In this document: positions 1 to 6,103 of the stretch, piece after piece | Layout of the letters: each line of letters starts with the position of its first letter | Numbering within the stretch: the stretch's first letter is position 1 | From: Desulforamulus profundi | GTDB taxonomy: Bacteria; Bacillota_B; Desulfotomaculia; Desulfotomaculales; Desulfotomaculaceae | Direction: 5' to 3' | Length of the DNA stretch: 15,232 nt | Assembly: GCF_002607855.1 (NCBI RefSeq) | Contig: NZ_AWQQ01000086.1 | Coordinates: 1-15,232, forward strand | The notes under the pieces: model-generated | What the model was told of the DNA's origin: nothing | Database searches by the model: none | What the model saw: the letters and a program-made list of their open reading frames with translations, nothing else | Program-made: the position numbers and the translations under genes

Positions 1-932
1 GAAGAGCCAAAATCTGTTCATATCCTCTTTTGAGGCAGGCCCCGGAACAAACTCTTGGAATAACGGATGGCATGCTATTTCATCCTTATCCATAGCAGAC
101 AAATAGGTCAGTTCTTGGGTTTCAAGTAAATTCAAATGTTCACTAGATACCATCCCGCGATCAAACACAAGATGACACTTTTTTAAACCGAATCGTTGTT
201 TAAGATCGTTAACCACACCAGGTAAGGTGGTAACGTCTTGAGTATTTCCTTCAAGCACTTTCCAGTAAAATGGTGAACCTGCGGGGTAATTAAAAGAGCA
301 ATAACGATTTGCTCCAAGTCTGGCCGATGATCACGAGAATACCCCAGTTTAGCAATCATGCAATGACTACCTTCCATATAGGTAGAAGTAATGTCATAGA
401 AAAATCCTTCTCCAACGGTAGGATCAAGACGCTTAAGCTGAGTATAGAGATGGGTTTGTAAAGCGTCTTCCTGCCTGTTAAGAAAATCCAATTCCCGGTA
501 TACGGCATAATCATCCGGTAAGTTGGGGGAGCCAAACAGTGCCGGTAATATTGTTCCCTGCATCCATTCCACGACGTGGATTTTGCTGAGTGGCTCAATA
601 CAGCGGTTGAGCACCATTGCTTCTATTAATAAGCTATCAGGGAAAAAATGGTGTAACTGATAGGTTTCCCAAAGGGAATGCAACAGAATTATGGGTAGAA
701 ACAACCAATGCTTTGTGACTACAATATCGGACGCCTTAGCTAACACCAGGTCTGAGTCCTGTTGTGCTTTAAGAATTAATTTCATTCTTTCGGCATCATC
801 TTCAGACATGACACCAAGATTTTGGATAAGTCGATGCTTTGGTTTACCATCTTTATCCCTATAAGAAGCGACGATTTTATAGTAATTGTAAGTTTTATCT
901 TCTTGCTTAATGGTAATTTTTTTAAGAAACAT
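1..932 (-). pseudogene. IS1634/IS4-superfamily transposase, frameshifted and cut by the window edge
   Basis: DDE transposase of the IS1634-like group, which cuts and pastes its own element. The N-terminal part reads normally from ATG at 930-932, with GGAGGG five bases upstream, and includes FFYDITSTYMEG, where the first catalytic Asp is expected. After GYSRDHRPDLEQIVIALLIT the frame breaks at about 279-283. Adding one base there restores GSPFYWKVLEGNTQDVTTLP and then KCHLVFDRGMVSSEHLNLLE, with the second catalytic Asp, followed by an open frame to position 1. The annotated-looking tail HHFTGKCLKEILK is therefore an out-of-frame artefact. I see no typical slippery heptamer at the break, so loss of function is likelier than programmed frameshifting. 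The family call is made from memory of family sequences, not a search. Confidence 0.85.
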
Positions 933-1050
933 TGTAGCCCTCCGACTGGAAATATTAGGACTACAATATTATACCATATAACGCAATAATTTTACGGTTT
1001 CAATAGTTAAATATAACCTTAAATTTAGGACTACATTTTCAGGGGTGGAA
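1..1050 (-). mobile_element. Partial IS1634-like insertion sequence, 5' part
   Basis: The element runs off the left edge of the window, so only its transposase-start side is seen. Upstream of the transposase start an AT-rich stretch (about 950-1050) carries two copies of the octamer GGACTACA (958-965 and 1027-1034), as expected near an IS end. The exact terminal inverted repeat and target duplication cannot be set without the other end. The boundary at about 1050 is an estimate, placed where the AT-rich repeat-bearing stretch ends. Confidence 0.6.
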
Positions 1051-1108
1051 CCTGCATGCCTTGATATATCTGGGTTTGGAAAAATATGTCGCCAAACTCC
1101 GGTTTTAA

Positions 1109-1462
1109 ATAAAAATTTCATACTATATAAACCTCAACCTCTTAAAAACTGTTGAACCGGATTATAATAGAACTGAAGCTACGCATCCTTATATGAATAA
1201 AGTAGCTGTCGCTGACGGTGTCAACGTGCTGATGGTCGGCGCCGGACATAGTGGCACTGGTTGGGATTCTATAAAATTAGCCATTAACGGCAAATTTGGC
1301 AATCCTGACCTCGCCTATCGCATTGTGCTTGGCGCCGGTCCCGACAGCGACATGGTCAAGGAAGGGCAGATCCGGGACAAAGCCCTTTGCCCGAACGGCA
1401 TGAAGCGATGGGTGATGGATCCGGAAGCTTGGAAGATCACAAGTGTAACAAGTAACAAATAA
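1109..1462 (+). pseudogene. Orphan C-terminal fragment of an unrecognised gene
   Basis: The frame is open from 1109 (after a stop at 1106-1108) to TAA at 1460-1462. The first ATG is at 1193 but has no ribosome binding site in front of it. The frame upstream of that ATG also reads like protein (EPDYNRTEATHPY), so this is probably the 3' end of a longer gene and not a short complete one. The 89 residues after the ATG include a glycine-rich piece, VGAGHSGTGWDSIKLAING, and one Cys near the end. I do not recognise the family. The fragment begins about 60 bases from the IS-like end, so insertion or later deletion by the IS may have removed the 5' part. Confidence 0.45.
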
Positions 1463-1485
1463 ACAATAACTTGATTTGGGTTATT

Positions 1486-1523
1486 AAAACAGGGGAGTGG
1501 GGGTAACGCCTGCCCCCTGTTTT
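1486..1523 (+). terminator. Hairpin after the orphan fragment
   Basis: A perfect 10-bp inverted repeat, AAAACAGGGG (1486-1495) with CCCCTGTTTT (1514-1523), encloses an 18-nt GC-rich loop. It lies 23 bases after the stop at 1462. The A- and U-rich outer ends suit an intrinsic terminator in either direction, but no long T tract follows on the plus strand, so it could instead be part of the leader of the next gene. Confidence 0.5.
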
Positions 1524-1604
1524 AACTTTCCCGCCGGGAAGCCCCCCGCCGAAAGGGTGGTTGGAAAACTTTCATAATCATTGTAAGTATGGAGGTGTGT
1601 TTCT

Positions 1605-2177
1605 TTGTACCGTAAAGGACAGGCTTTGCTCAAAGGATTGGAAAGGGCAAGAAAAATTACAAACAGCATAGATTGTAACAGCATTGATTGGGATAAATTT
1701 GATTCTTTCAGGTTTATATCCGAATACACCGACCTGAAGGATGTGCTGCTGCAGTATAAAGATAAGCCCATTGATATAGACAACATCTGGATCTGTGAAC
1801 TATTTAATGAAGGCCGGCAGATTGAAAAGAGAATCGAAGATGTTCTCAATGCCATTCAAGGGTACTACACCGGCATATTTGGCTGGAAATCCAAGTGGGA
1901 AGAAAAACTACAGGAGATAATGGAGATTTCCGGTGACCTTAGGCAATTTGAACAGGAAGTGTTGGAATATCAAAATATCACGATCTTTTCCGATATTACC
2001 AACTCGATGAATTCATCCAGTCAAATGCTGCGGATTATTAAGCATAAAGAAAGTCGTGCCTATGATATCATCCATTTAAAATTGTCCAGCATTGAGAACA
2101 AGAGGATAAGTTATTTAAGTCTCTTTATTGCCATGAGCGTAACGATTATTTCTGCGCTTAATCTATTATGTGGGTAG
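1605..2177 (+). CDS. Unrecognised helical protein with C-terminal membrane anchor
   Basis: A 190-residue protein starting at TTG 1605 with GGAGG at 1591-1595, nine bases upstream. I do not recognise a family. The sequence is rich in charged helical segments: roughly residues 60-110 and 115-165 look coiled-coil-like, and the last 20 or so residues form one hydrophobic segment (YLSLFIAMSVTIISALNLL). This suggests a tail-anchored membrane protein with its bulk in the cytoplasm. There are few Cys and no evident catalytic motif. The gene stands alone: a hairpin lies upstream and a long terminator directly follows its stop. It could be complete, or the C-terminal part of a larger family, such as the membrane-anchored end of a stress-response protein. 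No function is proposed. Confidence 0.7.
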   Translation: MYRKGQALLKGLERARKITNSIDCNSIDWDKFDSFRFISEYTDLKDVLLQYKDKPIDIDNIWICELFNEGRQIEKRIEDVLNAIQGYYTGIFGWKSKWEEKLQEIMEISGDLRQFEQEVLEYQNITIFSDITNSMNSSSQMLRIIKHKESRAYDIIHLKLSSIENKRISYLSLFIAMSVTIISALNLLCG

Positions 2178-2188
2178 ATTAAAAAATG

Positions 2189-2247
2189 ACGAAAGAGAAA
2201 GGCTATACTTCTGCCATGAAAGTATAGCCTTTCTCTTTCGTTTTTTT
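2189..2247. terminator. Long bidirectional intrinsic terminator
   Basis: A perfect 22-bp stem (2189-2210 with 2220-2241) and a 9-base loop, flanked by A6 on the left (2181-2186) and T7 on the right (2241-2247). It sits between two convergent genes, with stops at 2177 on the plus strand and 2257 on the minus strand, so it can end transcription from both sides. Confidence 0.95.
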
Positions 2248-2256
2248 CACACCGCC

Positions 2257-3020
2257 TTAAATTTGAAAGACGGACTCTGCTCTTTTACAGGTCAGATGAT
2301 CGATTATTTCCTCATCAATGCCAAGATTTCTTAAATGATGAAAGGCTTTTATCACGCCGGTGGGATCATTGGGGAACAGGTTGCTGAAATCACTGTTTAA
2401 CATGCCGTTGGAAAACCGGTCAATATTGTCGGACAGAACTTCCAGGGTAACGTTTCTCGTACGTACAGTAATAGCCGGCACAGCCCCGAACTGGTTGATC
2501 TGCTCAATTATGTCGAGGTTGGCATGGTCGATTACCAGTAAATGCGGGGGGATTGCCACCTGCCCGGCGATGCGCAGGGTCAGGTCCATAATAGGGAGTC
2601 TGTTTTCAAAGGGAATATGAACGATGATTGGTACCTGGCAATCCCGGGCTATTTCCAGCTGAGCCTTTAAGACATCCTGCTCCAACTGAGAGCCCTGGTT
2701 CATACCCACTTCTCCCATTCCCACCACCCCATCCGTCTTAAGAAAGTCCGGCAGGGCATTGACCACCCTGGTCCAGTCATGGGGAATGCCCGCCGGATGA
2801 ACACCGATGGCGCTGTACAATTGAATGCCCAGGGCTGCCGCATTTTTTCTGTAGAAACCCGTGATCAGCCGGAAGTGGTCAAAATAGCTTTCGGCATGTT
2901 GGGCGGCCAACACAATGGCACAGGTGATGACTTTTTTAACGCCACCCTCTGCCATTGCCTGCAGGCCTTCGTAGGGGAGCATCGTTACGTGGATATGGCT
3001 GTCCACCAGATTTTTTCCAT
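2257..3020 (-). CDS. TatD-like metal-dependent hydrolase (frame break at start)
   Basis: TIM-barrel metallohydrolase of the TatD/amidohydrolase group, probably cytoplasmic; substrate unknown. Metal-ligand motifs appear in the expected order: DSHIHV near the N-terminus, GVHPAG, GMGEVGMNQ (bridging Glu), PIIVHIPFENR, LLVIDHANLD, and NSDFSN with the last Asp. A textbook start, AAGGAGG at 3029-3035 with ATG at 3018-3020 eight bases on, is out of frame with the body. One extra A in the A6 run (3011-3016) would give MEKNLVDSHIHV. In the current frame the only upstream start is TTG 3069, without a good ribosome site, which would add an unlikely leader. Last gene of the minus operon, after the zinc-ribbon protein. 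The family is sure; the substrate and the reality of the frame break are not. Confidence 0.85.
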
Positions 3021-3070
3021 AATCAGGACCTCCTTCCAGGAAATAGATGAAGGTTAATTTAACAGACAAC

Positions 3071-3253
3071 CTAATGCGTCTTTTTTTCTTTCATATAATT
3101 AATGGCAATCTTTAGATATCGCAATTCCTCTTCGGGCAGCATGCAGCTGCAATGGGGACAGGCGACAGAATCCTTTTCTAAAATATCATCGGGGCCAATG
3201 GAAAAGGTTTTATCACAGTCAGGGCAGGTAAATTGTACATCGATTTCGCTCAA
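3071..3253 (-). CDS. Small zinc-ribbon protein
   Basis: A 60-residue protein starting at TTG 3251-3253, with GGAGG at 3261-3265 seven bases upstream. It holds a zinc-ribbon pattern: CPDC at residues 10-13 and CPHC at 32-35 plus Cys37, so two Cys pairs about 18 residues apart that should bind one zinc. The C-terminal 20 residues are a charged helix (ELRYLKIAINYMKEKK). Such ribbons often serve nucleic-acid or protein contacts, but nothing here tells which. It lies 16 bases after the small membrane protein gene and directly before the TatD-like gene, so it is almost certainly co-transcribed with both. Confidence 0.8.
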   Translation of the reverse strand: MSEIDVQFTCPDCDKTFSIGPDDILEKDSVACPHCSCMLPEEELRYLKIAINYMKEKKTH

Positions 3254-3269
3254 GAGAGCACCTCCACAG

Positions 3270-3575
3270 CTATTTTAACAGGCCCGGCCTTGGAACCTTT
3301 ATCACTCTTTTTTCCTGGCTGGTTTTAAGCTGCCGGTACCTGCAGTACAAAGGAAGACAAAAAACAAGTACACCCAGCGATAAAACCATGGGTTCCCAGG
3401 AAAGAACGGTGGACCCCAGAAACAGACCATCCAGAAAAAGCACCAGTGAAACAATGAAAAGGGACGAAGACCAGGCCATCAATAAAGACGGCAGTGTACT
3501 TTTTGGCGGGCGGTATAACTTTATGCCAAGCAAAAAAAACATAGTCACTAAAACCCAAACCCAAGACGCCAGCAT
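3270..3575 (-). CDS. Small integral membrane protein, unrecognised
   Basis: A 101-residue protein starting at ATG 3573-3575, with AAGGAG (3584-3589 on the plus strand) eight bases upstream. Three hydrophobic segments are visible at about residues 3-18, 29-50 and 60-78, followed by a basic tail (YCRYRQLKTSQEKRVIKVPR) that by the positive-inside rule lies in the cytoplasm. I do not recognise a family. It is the first gene of the three-gene minus operon, with a good sigma-A-type promoter about 30 bases upstream. Confidence 0.75.
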   Translation of the reverse strand: MLASWVWVLVTMFFLLGIKLYRPPKSTLPSLLMAWSSSLFIVSLVLFLDGLFLGSTVLSWEPMVLSLGVLVFCLPLYCRYRQLKTSQEKRVIKVPRPGLLK

Positions 3576-3606
3576 GATTATTTCTCCTTACGTCGTACTA
3601 TGTCTC

Positions 3607-3635
3607 ATTATAGTCCTAACTGGCGTTTTTGAAAA
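3607..3635 (-). promoter_or_regulatory. Sigma-A-like promoter of the minus operon
   Basis: On the minus strand: -35 TTTTCA (3630-3635), a 17-base spacer, and a perfect -10 TATAAT (3607-3612). The start of the first gene lies about 30 bases downstream at 3575. The -35 matches consensus at four of six positions. Confidence 0.7.
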
Positions 3636-3724
3636 CCATAATCACATTTTTTGCCGGAACAAACTATTTTTCTCAGCTTGTGACAGAACCTCTTAATGGT
3701 TTAACACAAAATATCATCCCTTAT

Positions 3725-3737
3725 ACCCAAATTGGGT
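3725..3737. promoter_or_regulatory. Operator-like palindrome upstream of the DnaC-like gene
   Basis: ACCCAA-A-TTGGGT is a perfect 6-bp dyad about one base around its centre, located 57 bases before the ATG at 3795. I see no convincing sigma-A promoter in 3640-3790 to pair it with, so a regulatory role is only a suggestion. Confidence 0.3.
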
Positions 3738-3794
3738 TAAAAACTTGTCCCGGTCTGGTAAACTATCTTTAAAAGGTTGCTTGGAGGATATAAA

Positions 3795-4628
3795 ATGGAT
3801 TTCTTTGATCCTGAGACGGTTTTAACGAATCTAAAAAACAGTAACAGGAGTGCCGGCAACGGGACTCAATCCATAAAAAAAGCGGAATGCAAAAAATGCA
3901 ACGATCGCGGCATATATATGGAAGGGGAATTTGCAGTTCCCTGCGCTTGTGTAAAACGCAAGTTGTTGGAAATAAAATTTAAGAACTGTCAAATCCCAAA
4001 GGCCATGTTTAATCACTCCTTTACTAATTTTAACTTTAAATATTATTCTTCCGTCATTAAGGAACCCTTATCGAAGCGCACATATCTTGAAATTGCCCAA
4101 AAAACCTACCAGTATGCCCAGGAGTTTGCCAGGGATTTTGTAAAAGGGGCTGCCAGGGAAGGACTGCTGATCCAGGGGCAGGTTGGGTCCGGCAAAACCT
4201 TCCTGGCCTGCTGTATCGCCAATTACGTTTTACAGCATTCCGATCAAGCAGTATTGTTTGTGGTGGTTCCCGATTTATTGGAGAAAATTAAAGCCAGTTA
4301 CAGCCATGCCAGTCAATATACGGAATACAGCCTGGTGGAGTCGGCCTGTGAGGTGCCGTTGTTAATCATGGATGACCTGGGCGCGCACAGTTATACGGAG
4401 TGGACCAGGAATAAAATTTATAACATCATTAATTACCGTTTAAATCACGAACTTCCCACTATCATTACCACAAATCTTTTCTTAGCCGGGGATTTAACAG
4501 AGTTAATTGGCGAGAGAACAGTCTCCCGTATTGAGCAAATGTGCCGGCCCCTGTGGTTGGAAAGGGAACGTGATATCCGGGAAGTCCTCCGTGAGGAAAA
4601 GGCCGGACAGAACAGCGGCCTGCGGTAG
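3795..4628 (+). CDS. DnaC-like helicase loader / ATP-binding protein
   Basis: An AAA+ ATPase of the DnaC/DnaI/IstB group, 277 residues. Proteins of this type load the replicative helicase at origins or restart sites. The chosen start is ATG 3795 because GGAGG sits at 3783-3787; a TTG at 3777 lies upstream of that site and is rejected. Visible elements in order: an N-terminal Cys cluster (Cys32, Cys35, Cys50, Cys52, probably zinc-binding, as in DnaI/DnaC N-domains), Walker A GQVGSGKT (128-135), Walker B LLIMDDLG (about 189-196), a sensor-I-like TTN (about 225-227), and an Arg-rich end with ERTVSRIEQMC. No transposase stands beside it, so IstB is unlikely. It appears to be a single-gene unit. 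Its exact role (DnaI-type loader or other DnaC-like ATPase) is not settled. Confidence 0.85.
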   Translation: MDFFDPETVLTNLKNSNRSAGNGTQSIKKAECKKCNDRGIYMEGEFAVPCACVKRKLLEIKFKNCQIPKAMFNHSFTNFNFKYYSSVIKEPLSKRTYLEIAQKTYQYAQEFARDFVKGAAREGLLIQGQVGSGKTFLACCIANYVLQHSDQAVLFVVVPDLLEKIKASYSHASQYTEYSLVESACEVPLLIMDDLGAHSYTEWTRNKIYNIINYRLNHELPTIITTNLFLAGDLTELIGERTVSRIEQMCRPLWLERERDIREVLREEKAGQNSGLR

Positions 4629-4771
4629 AGCTTTTCGGTACAAAGGGGATGTACGTGCCCGGGCAGTTGCCGGGTGACAGCAGTGTAAAATAACGTATAA
4701 AAGCGAGAGAATAGAAGAGCAACGGTAAGTACCTGTGAAAAAAAGAACAATTAGAAAATAATACAAATCTA

Positions 4772-4799
4772 TTGACCTTTGGTTGGTTTACGGTATAAT
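4772..4799 (+). promoter_or_regulatory. Strong promoter of the putative small RNA
   Basis: TTGACC (4772-4777), a 16-base spacer and TATAAT (4794-4799). It matches sigma-A consensus at 11 of 12 positions. Transcription should start near 4806. The next gene starts 200 bases later and has its own promoter past a terminator. Confidence 0.8.
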
Positions 4800-4805
4800 G
4801 AATAC

Positions 4806-4895
4806 AACAACGGTGGGGGTTATTAACTGCATATGTTGCGGTTTAACTCTTGCCTACACACAACTTTAAAAAAGTCCACACCTGTGGGCTTTTTT
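4806..4895 (+). ncRNA. Putative independent small RNA, about 90 nt
   Basis: The stretch lies between a near-consensus promoter (4772-4799) and an intrinsic terminator (4868-4895), with no ribosome-site-led reading frame inside. It can fold: TTAACTGCA (about 4823-4831) can pair, with a wobble and a bulge, to TGCGGTTTAA just downstream, and GTGGG (4813-4817) can pair with CCTAC near 4853-4857 as an outer stem. I cannot match it to 6S, SRP RNA, tmRNA, RNase P or a known riboswitch. The alternative is an attenuator leader for the next gene, but that gene has its own consensus promoter after the terminator. Confidence 0.55.
4868..4895 (+). terminator. Intrinsic terminator of the small RNA unit
   Basis: AGTCCACA (4873-4880) pairs with TGTGGGCT (4883-4890), one pair being G-U. 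The stem is flanked by A6 on the left and followed by a T run through 4895. The A/T flanks extend the stem. Confidence 0.85.
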
Positions 4896-4942
4896 GCACG
4901 TTAGGATGCCTTGCACCGTGCTTGGACCAAACCAATATTATG

Positions 4943-4971
4943 TTGAGAAATATGGTTTTTCCATATATAAT
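4943..4971 (+). promoter_or_regulatory. Sigma-A promoter of the tRNA-binding-domain gene
   Basis: TTGAGA (4943-4948), a 17-base spacer and TATAAT (4966-4971). It starts 48 bases after the preceding terminator and about 40 bases before the GTG start at 5011. This makes the downstream gene independent of the upstream RNA unit. Confidence 0.8.
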
Positions 4972-5010
4972 AAGTCTCTAGAAAATTTTGTTTTTGGGAG
5001 GACGCAGACC

Positions 5011-5403
5011 GTGACCGAAGAAATGGTAGCAGACGAACTAAAGAGCAGTGACAAAATTATTGCCGGTGAGATTATTTCCACAGAACAACATCCCGATGCC
5101 GAAAAGCTGACTGTTTGTACCGTGAATGTGGGTCAAGAGGAACCGCTGCAAATTGTCTGCGGAGCCAAAAACGTCGCCCCCGGACTGAAAGTGCCTGTGG
5201 CGCTGCATGGCGCAAAACTTCCCGGCGGCAGAAAAATTAAAAAAGGGAAGTTAAGAGGCGTTTTGAGTAACGGCATGATTTGCGCCCAGGACGAATTGGG
5301 TTTTGACAGGGACATAGACGGTATCTGGGTCCTGGACGACCGGGTTGAAATCGGTACCCCGGTCCCCTATAAAGAGACTGCACAGGAAGAGGCTGCGGAA
5401 TAA
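5011..5403 (+). CDS. Free-standing tRNA-binding (EMAP/PheT N-domain-like) protein
   Basis: A 130-residue protein that is essentially one OB-fold tRNA-binding domain, related to the N-terminal domain of phenylalanyl-tRNA synthetase beta and to YtpR/CsaA proteins. The start is GTG 5011, with GGGAGG at 4996-5001 nine bases upstream; the frame stays open further upstream, but that part overlaps the promoter and is not translated. Diagnostic pieces: HPDAEKLTVCTVNVG, LQIVCGAKNVAPG, VPVALHGAKLPGG, KLRGVLSNGMICAQDELGF. The tail (KETAQEEAAE) is acidic. Such proteins bind tRNA-like structures or, for CsaA, have been linked to protein-export chaperoning. Its own promoter and terminators make it monocistronic. 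The domain is sure; the biological role is not. Confidence 0.85.
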   Translation: MTEEMVADELKSSDKIIAGEIISTEQHPDAEKLTVCTVNVGQEEPLQIVCGAKNVAPGLKVPVALHGAKLPGGRKIKKGKLRGVLSNGMICAQDELGFDRDIDGIWVLDDRVEIGTPVPYKETAQEEAAE

Positions 5404-5408
5404 AAAGC

Positions 5409-5435
5409 CCCGCCCCAATGGTTTTTTGGGGCGGG
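5409..5435. terminator. Terminator between convergent genes
   Basis: CCCGCCCCAA (5409-5418) pairs perfectly with TTGGGGCGGG (5426-5435) around a 7-base loop. On the minus strand the stem is followed by GCTTTTTATT, so it mainly serves the DUF456 gene. On the plus strand the following AAATATTTT is weaker but can serve the tRNA-binding gene. Confidence 0.9.
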
Positions 5436-5463
5436 TAAATATTTTCTCCTAATATCTTTGCTT

Positions 5464-5942
5464 TTAACGGATGACACTGAAAAACCAGACAAGCATCAGG
5501 GTCTGAATGACAAGTTTCAGTAAAGCTCCTCCCAGGAAGCCAACCAGCGTACCTACACCGGCCCGCACCGCCTGGTCCATATTGCGCCTGGCCAGAAATT
5601 CACCGGTGACGGCACCCAGGAAGGGACCCAACAAAATGCCCAGGGGGCCCATGAGAAACAACCCCAGCAGGCGCCGATGATTGAGCCCCAGACGGCTGAT
5701 TTTGAGCCGCCGTATCTTTTTACCCCCCAAACACCGGCCAGGTAATCCACACCAAAGACAAAGGACATTAAAATAAGTTGGCCCAGGAAAAACTGCCAGG
5801 TTAAGTGAGCAAACTGCTCAAAGAAGCCGTAAATCAGCATGCCGATCAGCAATAAGGGAGCGCCGGGAAGGACGGGTAGAAAGGTTCCCGCCATACCTAA
5901 AACAAAAAATATACTGGCAATAAAGAGACCGGGAGTGGACAT
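5464..5942 (-). CDS. DUF456 family membrane protein, broken by one frameshift
   Basis: Small integral membrane protein of the DUF456 type, 159 residues once the frame is restored; function unknown. The start is ATG 5940-5942, with GAGG (5952-5955) nine bases upstream. The first part carries FVLGMAGTFLPVLPGAPLLLIG, a hallmark of the family, and DYLAGVWGVKRYGGSK. After GSIIGA the frame breaks at about 5668-5672. Adding one base gives LLGLFLMGPLGILLGPFLGA followed by VTGEFLARRNMDQAVRAGVG and a last hydrophobic helix, reading to the stop at 5464. Both halves match the family, so the break is one base only. It could be a sequencing indel or a recent mutation. Monocistronic, with a divergent promoter shared with lipM. 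Confidence 0.85.
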
Positions 5943-5959
5943 GTAAATCACCTCATCCT

Positions 5960-5989
5960 ATTATATGCATATTTTGCCATAGGGTTCAA
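5960..5989 (-). promoter_or_regulatory. Promoter of the DUF456 gene
   Basis: On the minus strand: TTGAAC (5984-5989), an 18-base spacer and TATAAT (5960-5965), about 20 bases before the start codon at 5942. It points away from the lipM promoter 24 bases further right. Confidence 0.65.
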
Positions 5990-6012
5990 CTGTCCGGTAA
6001 AAGGAATAATTA

Positions 6013-6042
6013 TTGACGGTTCTATAATTCCGAAGATATAAT
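6013..6042 (+). promoter_or_regulatory. Promoter of lipM
   Basis: TTGACG (6013-6018), an 18-base spacer and TATAAT (6037-6042). A 9-bp inverted repeat overlaps the -35: TGACGGTTC at 6014-6022 and GAACCGTCA at 6067-6075. The second arm lies in the transcribed leader, so a DNA-binding regulator, not an RNA hairpin, is the more natural reading. Confidence 0.75.
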
Positions 6043-6103
6043 CTGCAGGGAAGAAAGGCAATCCTTGAACCGTCACAAAGTATTGACGAAAGAAGGGTGA
6101 AAA

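Noticed and set aside
3270..3575. The three-gene minus operon as a toxin or defence module
   Set aside because: A small membrane protein with a zinc ribbon and a TatD-like hydrolase is suggestive, but no known effector, nuclease-partner or immunity features are visible and all three look like housekeeping or uncharacterised genes.
3388..3696. Plus-strand frame opposite the small membrane protein gene
   Set aside because: It lies antisense to a minus-strand gene with promoter and ribosome site and has none of its own.
4445..4766. Three overlapping minus-strand frames opposite the end of the DnaC-like gene
   Set aside because: They are antisense to a clear ATPase, start without ribosome sites, and their products look like random hydrophobic and basic sequence.
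4629..4771. Short repeats around CCCGGGCAGTTGCCGGG as a terminator or regulatory RNA
   Set aside because: A small stem can form but no T tract follows, and no reading frame or promoter is linked to it; I see nothing firm in this gap apart from the promoter at its right end.
4894..5010. N-terminal extension of the tRNA-binding protein beginning at 4894
   Set aside because: The extension overlaps the small RNA terminator and the gene's own promoter, and the ribosome site at 4996-5001 points to GTG 5011.
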